From positions 391,105 to 455,104 of the forward strand of contig NC_018257.1 of NCBI RefSeq assembly GCF_000227135.1: a stretch of 64,000 bases of DNA, read 5' to 3'. The translations under genes were made by a program, and so were the position numbers. Position 1 is the stretch's first letter. Each line of letters starts with the position of its first letter. The DNA is from Leishmania donovani (lineage: Eukaryota; Euglenozoa; Kinetoplastea; Trypanosomatida; Trypanosomatidae). The notes below the pieces were generated by a model. That model was given only the letters and a program-made list of their open reading frames with translations, was not told the DNA's origin and searched no databases. This document shows, one piece after another, positions 48,003 through 56,965 of this stretch.

Positions 48003-50117
48003 ATGACGAGCCAAGAGCGCCAGGCAGCCGTGCTGGCGCTCGTGCGCCGACTGCTGCCGCTTGTCCAGCCGGACTTGCCAGTCCACAGCCCCACGCACTT
48101 TACGCAGCTCTGCGATGGCATTGCGCTGTTCGCGATGCTGCGGCTGGTGGCCCCCAACTCGTTCCCGTCCACATGCTCTGAATCCACCGAGGAGGGCGCG
48201 GTTGTCTCCTTGACGGGGCCGATGCTGGAGGAGGATGCGCAGCAGCGAAAGCACAACATGTGCGCGCTCCTCCGCGACATTCGCGCGTACGCTCAGGAAG
48301 CCATGCACACCACATCCTCAACGCCTGTCACGCAGGGACTCGATCCGGCGGTGCTCGCTGGCTTGCCAGGGGCTGAAGATGACGGTTGTGCCGCAGCAGA
48401 AGCGGCGCAGCGGCAGCAACTCACGCAACTGGTTGGTGTCGCTGTCGCTCTTGTCGTGCTCAGTGGCGTGCCTGCTGTCTTGAGCGAGGTCAAGTCTCTG
48501 CCTCGGCAGGAGCAGGTGGTGTTGTCGGATTGGGTGAAGGAGATAATGCGCGCCTACCAGTTGCAGCCCCGCCACCACGCCACCGCTGTATCTGAGCCGG
48601 GCCCGTCCGGCGTGTCGGCACATCTTCGCCAGACAGTGAGCCCGCAGCCTGCCAGCAGCGGGTTTGCGGCAGCCTCGCCGATGATCAGACGGGGCGCCAC
48701 CGGCTTCTCCCCGTCGCCCCTGTCCCACCGTGGTGCCAGCTCGAACGCCGCCGCCGCGGGCGAGGAGGATGAGGGCTACTACCGCAACGCCACCTACCAA
48801 CTACGACGGGAGCTAACCGAGGTGAAGGCGCAACTTGCCGCATTGCAAGACGCCTACAAGGTGAGTAAGGAGGACAAGGAGATGGCGGAGGGCAAATATC
48901 GACTGCTGCTCGGCGACCAGGCAAAAATGTCACCCACGCTAGCTGCCACGTCCGCGGCGGCGGCAACAGAGGGCGGCGATAGCGAAGCCGGGGCCGGCGG
49001 CAGCAGTGATATCTTGTCTGTGTGGCAGCGGCGCTGTGCGCAGAAGGACGAGGCCATTGCCGCCCTAACGGCGCGTGTGGAGCAGCAGTCGACGCAGGTG
49101 ACCGCGCTGAAAGAGGCGACAGCTGCCCACGAGATGGCACTGCAGGCGTTGCGCCGCCGCCTCAAGACAGCGGAAGAAGGTGTCATGGTGAAGTCAGAGG
49201 AGCGACGCGAGGCACTGCAGAAACTCGCGGTAGCGGAGGACAAGCTTGCTGCGCAGATGAAGGCGCGCGTAGAGCTGGAGACGCAGGTGGAGGAGCTGCA
49301 GTCGCGTTTGCTGGTGCTGGAGCTGGAGCAGGACCGGCTGCATGGGCTCGGCAGCGATGATGCCGCCCAGCTCAACACCTCCTTCGCCTCCAACGGGTCG
49401 GTTGACCGCGTGCTGGCATTGGAGAACGAGCTGGATGAGGCCCGGCAGCAGCGCGACAGCCTGCAGCGGCAGGTTGGCATTCTGCAGCGCCAGGTAGCCG
49501 CCATGGTTGCTCCCGTCGCCGACGTGTCCACGGCCAACGATACGTGGCGGGCTCAGCTGCGCCAGGTCGAGCGAGAGAGGGAGGACCTGCGGCAGCAGCT
49601 CACCACCGCCCTGGAGCGCGTCGGCGGACTTCAGCAGCAGCTGACGGCGAGCGGCGCCGCGGCTGCCGTGGTGGACGCCAGTGGTGTTGGCGCCGGCCAG
49701 GCTGGACCAGCCAGCGGCACTGCGAATGCTGACGCCAGCATTATGAGCGTGGAGGAGGGCAGCGAGCTGGACATGGGGTTGCTTGACGAAGGCACTGACT
49801 CTCCGTGCGGGCGAGACACGGGTCTCACACCGTGCAGCAAAACCCGCGAACCGGCGTGCCGTGAACAGGTCATTCTCTCCTCGCTTCTTCTCCAGTACAG
49901 CTACCGCAACCTCCTACTTCAGCAGCACCAGACTCTGCTCCACAAGGATGCCATGGAAGCCGAGGCGGCGCGGCGACGGCAGGCGGAGGAGCACCTAGAG
50001 ATGATGCGGCAGACGCCGACGTCGGTGCTGACGAAGCAGCGGCGGGATGTGGAGCAGGGATTACTGGAGACGGTGCTCTTGGGGGCAAAATTACGCATGA
50101 TGCAAGTGGAGAGTTGA
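48003..50117 (+). CDS. Hook-domain-like coiled-coil protein
   Basis: A 704-residue protein. Residues about 1-185 read as a Hook/calponin-homology-type N-terminal domain: FTQLCDGIALFAMLRLVAPNSF corresponds to the 'L..G..l...L..idp..F' strand-helix of Hook, and KHNMCALLRDIRAYAQEAM then LTQLVGVAVALVVLSG then EQVVLSDWVKEIM follow the Hook order. After a Ser/Ala-rich linker, a long heptad-type coiled coil runs from about 255 to 560 (LRRELTEVKAQLAALQDAYK, LETQVEELQSRLLVLELEQ, LRQVEREREDLRQQLTTALE). A shorter helical C-terminus has QYSYRNLLLQQHQTLL. Hook proteins link cargo to dynein; here a flagellar or endosomal adaptor is plausible but inferred. The start ATG 48003 is six codons into the open frame, after TACTCAACA. 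Confidence 0.8.
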   Translation: MTSQERQAAVLALVRRLLPLVQPDLPVHSPTHFTQLCDGIALFAMLRLVAPNSFPSTCSESTEEGAVVSLTGPMLEEDAQQRKHNMCALLRDIRAYAQEAMHTTSSTPVTQGLDPAVLAGLPGAEDDGCAAAEAAQRQQLTQLVGVAVALVVLSGVPAVLSEVKSLPRQEQVVLSDWVKEIMRAYQLQPRHHATAVSEPGPSGVSAHLRQTVSPQPASSGFAAASPMIRRGATGFSPSPLSHRGASSNAAAAGEEDEGYYRNATYQLRRELTEVKAQLAALQDAYKVSKEDKEMAEGKYRLLLGDQAKMSPTLAATSAAAATEGGDSEAGAGGSSDILSVWQRRCAQKDEAIAALTARVEQQSTQVTALKEATAAHEMALQALRRRLKTAEEGVMVKSEERREALQKLAVAEDKLAAQMKARVELETQVEELQSRLLVLELEQDRLHGLGSDDAAQLNTSFASNGSVDRVLALENELDEARQQRDSLQRQVGILQRQVAAMVAPVADVSTANDTWRAQLRQVEREREDLRQQLTTALERVGGLQQQLTASGAAAAVVDASGVGAGQAGPASGTANADASIMSVEEGSELDMGLLDEGTDSPCGRDTGLTPCSKTREPACREQVILSSLLLQYSYRNLLLQQHQTLLHKDAMEAEAARRRQAEEHLEMMRQTPTSVLTKQRRDVEQGLLETVLLGAKLRMMQVES

Positions 50118-51069
50118 TGCGCATGCGATGATGCACAGAGGACCTTCTCTCTCCTCACTTCTTCCGCCCGCTCACGCATGTGTCTCTCTGTCTGTCTCTG
50201 CAGAATGCGAGGCGCCTATCGGCGAGAGCGCCTGCGGCGAAGGCGGCGTTGCGCGTATGTACATGTAAGGGTTAGGGGCGCAGGCCAACCAACACGCATG
50301 TGGAGAGAGAGGCGAAAGGCGAGAAGACGATGATGATGATGTATTCTCACCTCTGTAAAGACGCATGAGGGATCTCCTCATGCGCCGCCGAAAAAAAAAA
50401 GAAGAAAAGCGACCTAGTATACGGGACAGATGCACAGGAGCCCAGAAGAGTCGAGCGCACAGGCTCGGCGCTGCGGTGTCGCTTCTGATGAACGCCTTCG
50501 TAAGTGTGCCACTCTCTGTACATGCGTGTAAGAGGGAGGCGCCAGGGAGAGGTTTCACCTGAGTTTGGTCCTCTGGCACCACCTCATCTCCTGCAGTTTC
50601 CTCAACGACGCAGGTGCGGATGCCGATCGCTCGTCCCACCACTCCCTCTGTCGTAGCCTATAGGTGGATGCCTTGAGACCCGCTTCAGGCATAGCACCGC
50701 TTGCCGCGAGCATCTGTCCTCTTCGGTGTCCGCGTCTCTGCTCTTCTCTTCCCCTCTGTCGGACGTCTCATTCTCACTCCCCTCCTCCGCGGCCGCCCCG
50801 ACCCTCGATGAAGCATATCTATGAGTGCCCGCATACTGGCAGGTGGCTGCTTCACGATCCTCTGCGCTATCGGGGGTGCCATCACAAGCCGTGCCCAAGC
50901 CGCCGCCCCCTCTTCTCTCCTCTCCACGCACGCGAAAGGGGAGGGGGTGGGGGCGCCTCATCCTTTGCCGTCTTTTTCGGTTTCTGCCCTTGCTGGCACA
51001 AACGCGTGCACCTTCACTCAAGCCTCCCTACCCCCACAGATACAGACACATACACATACCAACACCCAC
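50118..51069. other. Intergenic spacer and VPS41 leader
   Basis: No gene supported. A-rich runs (50390-50402), C/T-rich sequence (50715-50810, 50910-50925) and a pyrimidine tract at 51021-51036 ending in CCCCCACAG with AG at 51038-51039, a candidate splice acceptor. The open frame from ATG 50821 to 51069 encodes UTR-like low-complexity sequence. Confidence 0.6.
51021..51039 (+). promoter_or_regulatory. Candidate spliced-leader acceptor for VPS41
   Basis: AGCCTCCCTACCCCCACAG ends with AG at 51038-51039, 30 nt before ATG 51070. It decides between starts: if used, ATG 50821 is excluded from the mRNA. Confidence 0.55.
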
Positions 51070-54000
51070 ATGAAGCGCCACGACAGCAGCGGCGACGCCA
51101 GCGCGAGCCTGCCGCCTCTGTCGCCGTTGCCGGCGCCTGTGCAAGAAGTCGACCACGCGCACGACGGCAGCCGGACGAGCAGCAGCAGCACTCCTGCTTC
51201 TCACCACACACTTGAAAAGAGAGAGGCTACCGGCTGCGGCGGTACTCGGCATAGCTCCCCCGGTGGCGGCAAGAAGGCCGGCGACGATGGCGTAGACGGG
51301 ACCGAGAACGACAGCTACACGAGTTACTACGAGTACGACAGCGGCTATGACGAGGAGAATAGTAGTTTCGCTGACAGCGACAACTGCCGTGGCAGCGGCA
51401 GCGTGGATGACGACCGATCCTCGACTGCGGCTTCTCTGCTACCGCAGGAGGATCTCTTGCGATTTCTCAGCTACACACTTGCCGGGGCCGCGCTGGAGGA
51501 TCACCGACTCATGGCAATGGAAGCGTTCCGCCACATCCTTGTGCTTGGCACGAACCAGGGAGCCGTCGCAGTCGTCGAGCCGTCCTCCGGAAAACTCAAG
51601 GAGGTGTACACGAACCATCACGAGCCGATCTGCGATGTGGACTGCACCATCAACGAGCTCTACATAGCGGCATGCGACAAGGCCGGGCATGTCACGATTC
51701 AAAGCCGCCGTGATGTGAAGGACGTGTGGATGGCGGAGCTGAACGGTCCGATCGAGTCTGTCGCCCTGCACCCGCTGTACCACAAGATGGACAGCTGTCC
51801 GATGGTGTGCGGCGGGTCGACCAAGGTACTCCTGCTCACCAAAGGTGTGCTGTGGAGCAACAGTCGGCGCGTCAGAACTCTGCAGGAGGGACGGGGGCGC
51901 ATTCACAAGGTCCGCTGGTGCCACACGGCCGCGATCGACGTTGTCGCGTGGCTATCTGATGCGGAGATAACCCTCTACAACATGAAGAGCGGGGCCGTGG
52001 CGCGCCGCATTTCTTTGCCCGACCTCACAGCACAGAACGCCTTGTACCCACCGACGCTACGATGGGAGCAGAATTTGTCGAGGGACCCGACCGCAGCTGC
52101 CACTTCGACAGCCACGTTGCTGTGCGGATGGGGCGACGTAGTGCAAGAGGTCCGGCTGCACGCCGACCCTCACGCGCGTCGACTGAGCGGCGGGGGCCTT
52201 TTTGGTGTCGATCGGTCGCCTCGCTCCACCTTGTTGCAAGGCGGATGGCGAGGCACGTCCTCGTCGTCGTTTCCGCTGCGCGCGTCATCCGGCAGTGCTG
52301 CTCTGGCACCATCGCCATCGCTAACCACCGCGGCTGATGCGGCTGGGCGGTCACCGTGCGTTGTAGAGCTGCGCACGTCAAAGCCACTACGACCGAGCAG
52401 TACCTTGTTCCCTTACCGAGTCTGCGGCATTGCTCCCTATGGACCGCAGCGGTACGTGGTGCTGGCAGGCATCGTCGAGGGCGACACGGAGGGGGTGCTG
52501 AAGGACTTGGAGGTGCGCGTGGTGGACCGCAACTCCTTGACCGATGTTTACCGTGGTCGCATGCCCATCCGCTTCATCCATCCATTGCAGCTTCACCTCA
52601 CCTATCTCGAGCTTCTGCCGTCGCTCGCTGCGAAGCCGGCGTCTGCGGCGTCGCCGCCCCAGCTCGCCTTGCCAGCGGACCCGTTGGCACCGTCTCCCAT
52701 GACGCAGTACTTCATCCTCTCCGTCGACACAATCGTGAAGGCGGTGCCGTCCGACGTTGATGACCACGTCGAGTTCCTGCTGCGCACAAGTCAGTTTGAG
52801 CGCGCCTACCGGTACGCCGCGGCACATGCGCGTCAGCTGCGGCGGCACGTCCTGGAGCACGTGGGACAGCAGTGGCTCATGCATCTCTTTCACAACCGTA
52901 GCACGGAGGAGGGGGCGCTGCTGAAGATTCTCGAGTTGCTCCCGGAGCTGATTCCACGTGACAACAGCGCTGCGTGGGAGCAGTGGATCTACCGCCTCGA
53001 CACATGTGGTGAGTCGTGGCGGCTCATCGCGCTCCTGCCAGCCAGCACGGGTGCTTCCGCCGAGTACAGGGTGGCCAGCACGCCGGACATGCAGGAGGAG
53101 CAGGACGCGTATGCCGAGCACGCTGACGCCGCGGCCCGGTCCCTCCCTCGCCCAGTCGCCACCCTGCAGACGCCGATTCAGCGGGAGTACTACGATCTGG
53201 TGCTGCTGCGCTGCCTCCGCCACGACCCGAGCCTCTTCTTTGCCGCGTTACACAAGTTTCACACGCTCTTCAGCGTGCCTGTCGTACTCAAGGCGACGGA
53301 GGTGGTGTACCGAGAGCAGTGCGCCGCCGCCGCCTGGTGGGAGGGCGACGACAGTGACGAGGAGAAGAACGATAACGGAGACCAGCATGGACAAACAAGA
53401 AATACGACGGCGTCTAACGCGAGCCCTACACTCAGCACCGCCTCCGCTGACCAAAGTGGCGTGCCGTCGGTGGCACCAGCTTCTCCTCCACCGACTACTC
53501 CGCAAGGCACTTTGGAGGAGACGAGCGCCTCAAGGGCAGTCTCGCATCCATCTCCGGTGACCACGGCAGGTGCCGGCGCTACGTCTGCCCCGTCGATGAG
53601 CCGAACATCGCGGTGGTCATTGGTGGCCAGCTACGGCTTCCTTCTCCGATGCGCACGCCGGCACGAAGAGGCGCTGCAAGTGCTACTGCACTTGCCTGCC
53701 TCTCCACGCAGCGACCGTGAAGTGTTTGGCCTCATCCGTGACCAGCAGCTTTTCCACAAGGCGCGCGAGCTGCTTCCCGAATTGCTGCACAGAAGGGAAG
53801 ACGCTACCTTGCAGCTGCTCATGGAGCACGTGGTAGGAGCGTCAGGCCGTAACGGCGTAACAGACGGCGGTGACGCGGCCCTGGCCTTCCAAGTTGTCGT
53901 CGCAGAAACTGATGGCACCGCTCCATCTTCGCCGTCGCTGGATGCGCTGCAGTACGGCTCTGCACAGGACCCACTCTGCACCGAGTCCGTCATCAGCCGC

Positions 54001-55410
54001 CTCGAGAAGAGCGATCGACTGCACCTGCTGCGCTATCTAAACCTCGTCCAAAAGCGTTACCCGGAGGTGTTTGCTCAAGCAGCGAAGCAGCATGCCCAGC
54101 TGGTGGCGACGCTTTACATCGACTACGACCGCCCGTCTCTGCTCCCGTTTCTCAAGCAGATGTCCATGTACGTGGAGCGCATTCGTGAGTTGCATGCGCT
54201 CTGCCACAAACACCACTTCCTCGAAGAGGAGATCTTTCTTCTGTTTCGCATGGGCCGCGAGGACGAGGCGCTGCGCATCCTTGTAGAAAAGATGCACGAC
54301 CTCCGACGCGCCTTGAAGTTTGTCGTCTCCGTCCCCGACCTCGAGGAGCAGGCGGCGCTGTTCACGCGACTCGTCGACTACACCGTGGCGTACAACGCGA
54401 GCCTGCCAACGTGCAGCCTCGACAGCGCAAAGGGCGCCACGGCCGGGTCTGGAGTTCGGATGCGCTACGTGATGCACCACACAAAACCAAACGAAACGTA
54501 CGCGTCGATCGCGGAGCAGTACCATGTCGCTCTGGAGGACGTGTGCAAGGTGAATGGCGTGGCAAGCACGTCCGGCGGCGCTGTCTCGCCACCACCGTCT
54601 GCCGCTGTGGAGGCCTCGAAGAGGCGCACGAGTTGCAGCTCACCCTTGGAGGGCCAAGGAGAAGCGCAGCGGCGCGCATCCTGCGATGCGGACGCCGCGA
54701 ACGACCTGCCGACTCCACCGCCACAGTGCGTGGTGCCGCTCAATCTCTTCGGCGACTTCCTCAGGGCCCTTGCAGAACCGCAGTTCATGGAGCATCCCGC
54801 GTTGGATGTGCGACTCGTTCTGCCGAGGCTTCCGAGCCGTGAGCCCATCCTGCACGCCGGGCCCAGCATTGCTGCCATCGCACACACCATGGCAGAGGAG
54901 ATTGCGTTTTTCTCCACCGTGTGCATGGTTGGCGAGAACGACTTGATGGGCTACTATGGGCAGCTGCTGAAGCGACGCACGGCGGCCATCGCGATGGGTC
55001 GACCTCGCCACCCCGTCGAGAGCGGCACCGCCACCATGAACGAGGCTGCTACGACGGCCAGGCATGCGGCTGCGAAATCGGCAGAGGGCTCAGCGGCGGT
55101 GCACCGATGCGCAGCTTGCCGCCAGCTGCTTGCGCAGCGGGTGGTCGTCTTTGCGTGCCAGCACATGTACCACCCGGCCTGTGTCCTGCAGTACCTGAGG
55201 AAGTCACCGACGGACGCCTTCACCGGCGGAGGAGGTGCGACCTTTGGTGGCCGCGCTGGGGGCGCCGTCCCCGTGATGCGCGACGGCGCGGCACTAGCGT
55301 TGCCTGTAACATCCACTGCGGCGGCATGGGCAGAGACGATGGAGGGGGAGCTCCGCAAACTGCCGGTTTACTGCCGCGCGTGCCGTCAACACTCGGGCGA
55401 GCAGAGTTGA
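51070..55410 (+). CDS. VPS41: VPS41, HOPS-complex subunit
   Basis: A 1446-residue homologue of Vps41, which with the other HOPS subunits tethers late endosomes and AP-3 vesicles to the lysosome. A disordered acidic N-terminus (about 1-130) precedes a beta-propeller at about 135-520, with ILVLGTNQGAVAVVEPSSGK, ESVALHPLYHKMDSCPMVCGGSTKVLLL and VRWCHTAAIDVVAWLSDAEITLYNM matching Vps41 blade by blade. A helical clathrin-repeat-like region follows (about 550-1110), then a RING-H2-like finger near the end (C1347-x-x-C, CQHMYHPACVLQYL, VYCRACRQ). Low-complexity inserts make it much longer than human VPS41 (about 850). Residues about 1130-1167 form an unexpected LysM-like motif, described separately. 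ATG 51070 is preferred over 50821 because of the splice acceptor and the UTR-like composition upstream. Confidence 0.88.
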   Translation: MKRHDSSGDASASLPPLSPLPAPVQEVDHAHDGSRTSSSSTPASHHTLEKREATGCGGTRHSSPGGGKKAGDDGVDGTENDSYTSYYEYDSGYDEENSSFADSDNCRGSGSVDDDRSSTAASLLPQEDLLRFLSYTLAGAALEDHRLMAMEAFRHILVLGTNQGAVAVVEPSSGKLKEVYTNHHEPICDVDCTINELYIAACDKAGHVTIQSRRDVKDVWMAELNGPIESVALHPLYHKMDSCPMVCGGSTKVLLLTKGVLWSNSRRVRTLQEGRGRIHKVRWCHTAAIDVVAWLSDAEITLYNMKSGAVARRISLPDLTAQNALYPPTLRWEQNLSRDPTAAATSTATLLCGWGDVVQEVRLHADPHARRLSGGGLFGVDRSPRSTLLQGGWRGTSSSSFPLRASSGSAALAPSPSLTTAADAAGRSPCVVELRTSKPLRPSSTLFPYRVCGIAPYGPQRYVVLAGIVEGDTEGVLKDLEVRVVDRNSLTDVYRGRMPIRFIHPLQLHLTYLELLPSLAAKPASAASPPQLALPADPLAPSPMTQYFILSVDTIVKAVPSDVDDHVEFLLRTSQFERAYRYAAAHARQLRRHVLEHVGQQWLMHLFHNRSTEEGALLKILELLPELIPRDNSAAWEQWIYRLDTCGESWRLIALLPASTGASAEYRVASTPDMQEEQDAYAEHADAAARSLPRPVATLQTPIQREYYDLVLLRCLRHDPSLFFAALHKFHTLFSVPVVLKATEVVYREQCAAAAWWEGDDSDEEKNDNGDQHGQTRNTTASNASPTLSTASADQSGVPSVAPASPPPTTPQGTLEETSASRAVSHPSPVTTAGAGATSAPSMSRTSRWSLVASYGFLLRCARRHEEALQVLLHLPASPRSDREVFGLIRDQQLFHKARELLPELLHRREDATLQLLMEHVVGASGRNGVTDGGDAALAFQVVVAETDGTAPSSPSLDALQYGSAQDPLCTESVISRLEKSDRLHLLRYLNLVQKRYPEVFAQAAKQHAQLVATLYIDYDRPSLLPFLKQMSMYVERIRELHALCHKHHFLEEEIFLLFRMGREDEALRILVEKMHDLRRALKFVVSVPDLEEQAALFTRLVDYTVAYNASLPTCSLDSAKGATAGSGVRMRYVMHHTKPNETYASIAEQYHVALEDVCKVNGVASTSGGAVSPPPSAAVEASKRRTSCSSPLEGQGEAQRRASCDADAANDLPTPPPQCVVPLNLFGDFLRALAEPQFMEHPALDVRLVLPRLPSREPILHAGPSIAAIAHTMAEEIAFFSTVCMVGENDLMGYYGQLLKRRTAAIAMGRPRHPVESGTATMNEAATTARHAAAKSAEGSAAVHRCAACRQLLAQRVVVFACQHMYHPACVLQYLRKSPTDAFTGGGGATFGGRAGGAVPVMRDGAALALPVTSTAAAWAETMEGELRKLPVYCRACRQHSGEQS
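54460..54573 (+). other. LysM-like motif within VPS41
   Basis: Residues about 1131-1167 read RYVMHHTKPNETYASIA followed by EQYHVALEDVCKVNGV. This follows the LysM consensus Y-x-V-x-x-G-(D/E)-T-x-x-x-I-A-x-x-(Y/F)-x-(V/I)-x-x-x-x-L-x-x-x-N almost position by position, with Tyr, Thr, Ile-Ala, Tyr-x-Val and the terminal Asn-Gly in place; Pro-Asn-Glu stands for Gly-Asp. It lies between the helical repeats and the RING. Confidence 0.55.
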
Positions 55411-56098
55411 ACCCGTCCCCCCTGTGCGCCCTATCGGTATTGTGAAGCGCACACGCACAGGTACAGAGAGAGAGCTGTGGCCTCACGCTCGCCTTTGTAG
55501 TGGCCGATTCGGTCGTGACAAGACGGCACCAATGCGCGTGAAGAGGGAAGAAGGGAAGGCCACCTTGAAAAACGGCATCATCGACGGCGTGACCGCTCGC
55601 TGATCCGCGGCGGGCAAACCAGAAAAGGACGAACACGCCCGTGCACATGCCGCGTCTTCTGTAGCCCAGCGCGCATGCGCTGACTCTGATGCAATGGGCT
55701 TGCAATACTGACAGGCTGAAGTAAGCCGCAGAGGCAGAGCGATGTGTATGCGTTCCCTCCTTTCCCTTTGCTTTTTCCGCCAAGTACTGCGCACCTGCGC
55801 ACCTGCGGTTCTAATCGTCGCTACGTCAGCTCCTGCCTCACCCCCCCCCCTCCCGCCCTCTCCTCCTCTCTCCTCTCGATCTCTCCTAACCATGCTCAAC
55901 GGTTGCAAGGATACCTGGTACGCCTGCGTGTGTGTGTGTGTGCACTGTGCAGACTGAGCCGCTGCCCGACGGTAGGTTTCACCCAACGAAAAAGACAAAA
56001 CAGACAGAACACTACACGGCCGTGAAGCTGCGAAACAAAAATAAATAAAGAATCGGTAACGAAGAGGGCGCTGCGCACCATCGTTGGCAGCCGTCATC
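55411..56098. other. Intergenic spacer
   Basis: No gene supported. A C/T-rich block at 55835-55890, a TG run at 55925-55945 and an A-rich leader (55985-56050) before the IMP4 ATG. Confidence 0.55.
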
Positions 56099-56965
56099 AT
56101 GCGCCGTAGCGTCATTCGTACGCGCAAGGAGTTCCTCGAGCGCAAGCAGCACGAGCGCGTCCATGAGGCGATCCACGCACGCAAGGAGCAATTCCGCAGT
56201 GCGGTGGAGACGGCCACCCCGCTGCCTGGGCACCTCAAGAAGGACGCGCTGGCGCTGAAGAAGTTCACTGAACTCGATGACGCGCAAACCCGCAACCTGA
56301 CGACGACGGTGGATGACGAATACGCCAACGCCGGCCAGGAGGACCCGCACGTGCTCGTCACGACGTCCCGCAACGCGTCGCAGAAGCTGCTGGAGTTTGC
56401 GAAGGAGGTGCGGCTCATCGTGCCGAATGCCGTGCGCATGAATCGCGGTAACCTCAGTGTGCATCAGCTCATGGACGCGGCCCGGAAGGAGAACTACACA
56501 GATGTGTTGGTGCTGCAGGAGTCGCAGGGTGTACCGGATAGTTTGACTGTCTCTCACCTCCCCCTAGGCCCCACCGTGACCTTCACCATTCACAACCTTG
56601 TAGCACGCCACGACATTGAGGGCGTGGGCACCATGTCAGAGCAGTATCCGCATCTCATCTTCGAGAACTTCTCCACTAAGCTCGGTATCCGCATAAAGGA
56701 CGTGCTGCGCTACCTCTTCCCCGTGCCCAAGGCGGACGCATCCCGCGTGCTGACCTTTGACAACGAGAACGACTTTATTAGCTTCCGTCACCACACCTTC
56801 AAGAAGGAAAAAGGCAAGAAGCAGGTGGAGCTGACGGAGGTGGGGCCGCGGTTTGAACTGACCCCGTACCGCATCGTGCTTGGCACACTCGAGATGGACG
56901 ATGCAGAGACGGAATGGGTGCTGCAGCCGTACATGAACACCGCGAAGAAGCGCCGGCTCTTGTAG
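56099..56965 (+). CDS. IMP4: IMP4, U3 snoRNP protein (Brix domain)
   Basis: A 288-residue protein, full length for IMP4. The N-terminus MRRSVIRTRKEFLERKQHE matches the basic N-terminal helix of IMP4 (human MLRREARLRREYLYRK). The Brix domain spans about 80-270, beginning with PHVLVTTSRNASQKLLEFAKEV and including MNRGNLSVHQLMDAARKENYTDVLVL, GPTVTFTIHN and PHLIFENFSTKLGIRIKDVLRYLFP, followed by ENDFISFRHH and a terminal FELTPYRIVLG. IMP4 works with IMP3 and MPP10 in the SSU processome, pairing U3 snoRNA with pre-rRNA in the nucleolus. ATG 56099 is chosen by homology; five codons upstream in frame (TTG GCA GCC GTC ATC) contain no ATG. Confidence 0.95.
   Translation: MRRSVIRTRKEFLERKQHERVHEAIHARKEQFRSAVETATPLPGHLKKDALALKKFTELDDAQTRNLTTTVDDEYANAGQEDPHVLVTTSRNASQKLLEFAKEVRLIVPNAVRMNRGNLSVHQLMDAARKENYTDVLVLQESQGVPDSLTVSHLPLGPTVTFTIHNLVARHDIEGVGTMSEQYPHLIFENFSTKLGIRIKDVLRYLFPVPKADASRVLTFDNENDFISFRHHTFKKEKGKKQVELTEVGPRFELTPYRIVLGTLEMDDAETEWVLQPYMNTAKKRRLL

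Noticed and set aside
50821..51069. 83-residue N-terminal extension of VPS41 with a hydrophobic start resembling a signal peptide
   Set aside because: A good splice acceptor lies at 51038-51039, the extension is low-complexity UTR-like sequence, and a HOPS subunit would not carry a signal peptide.
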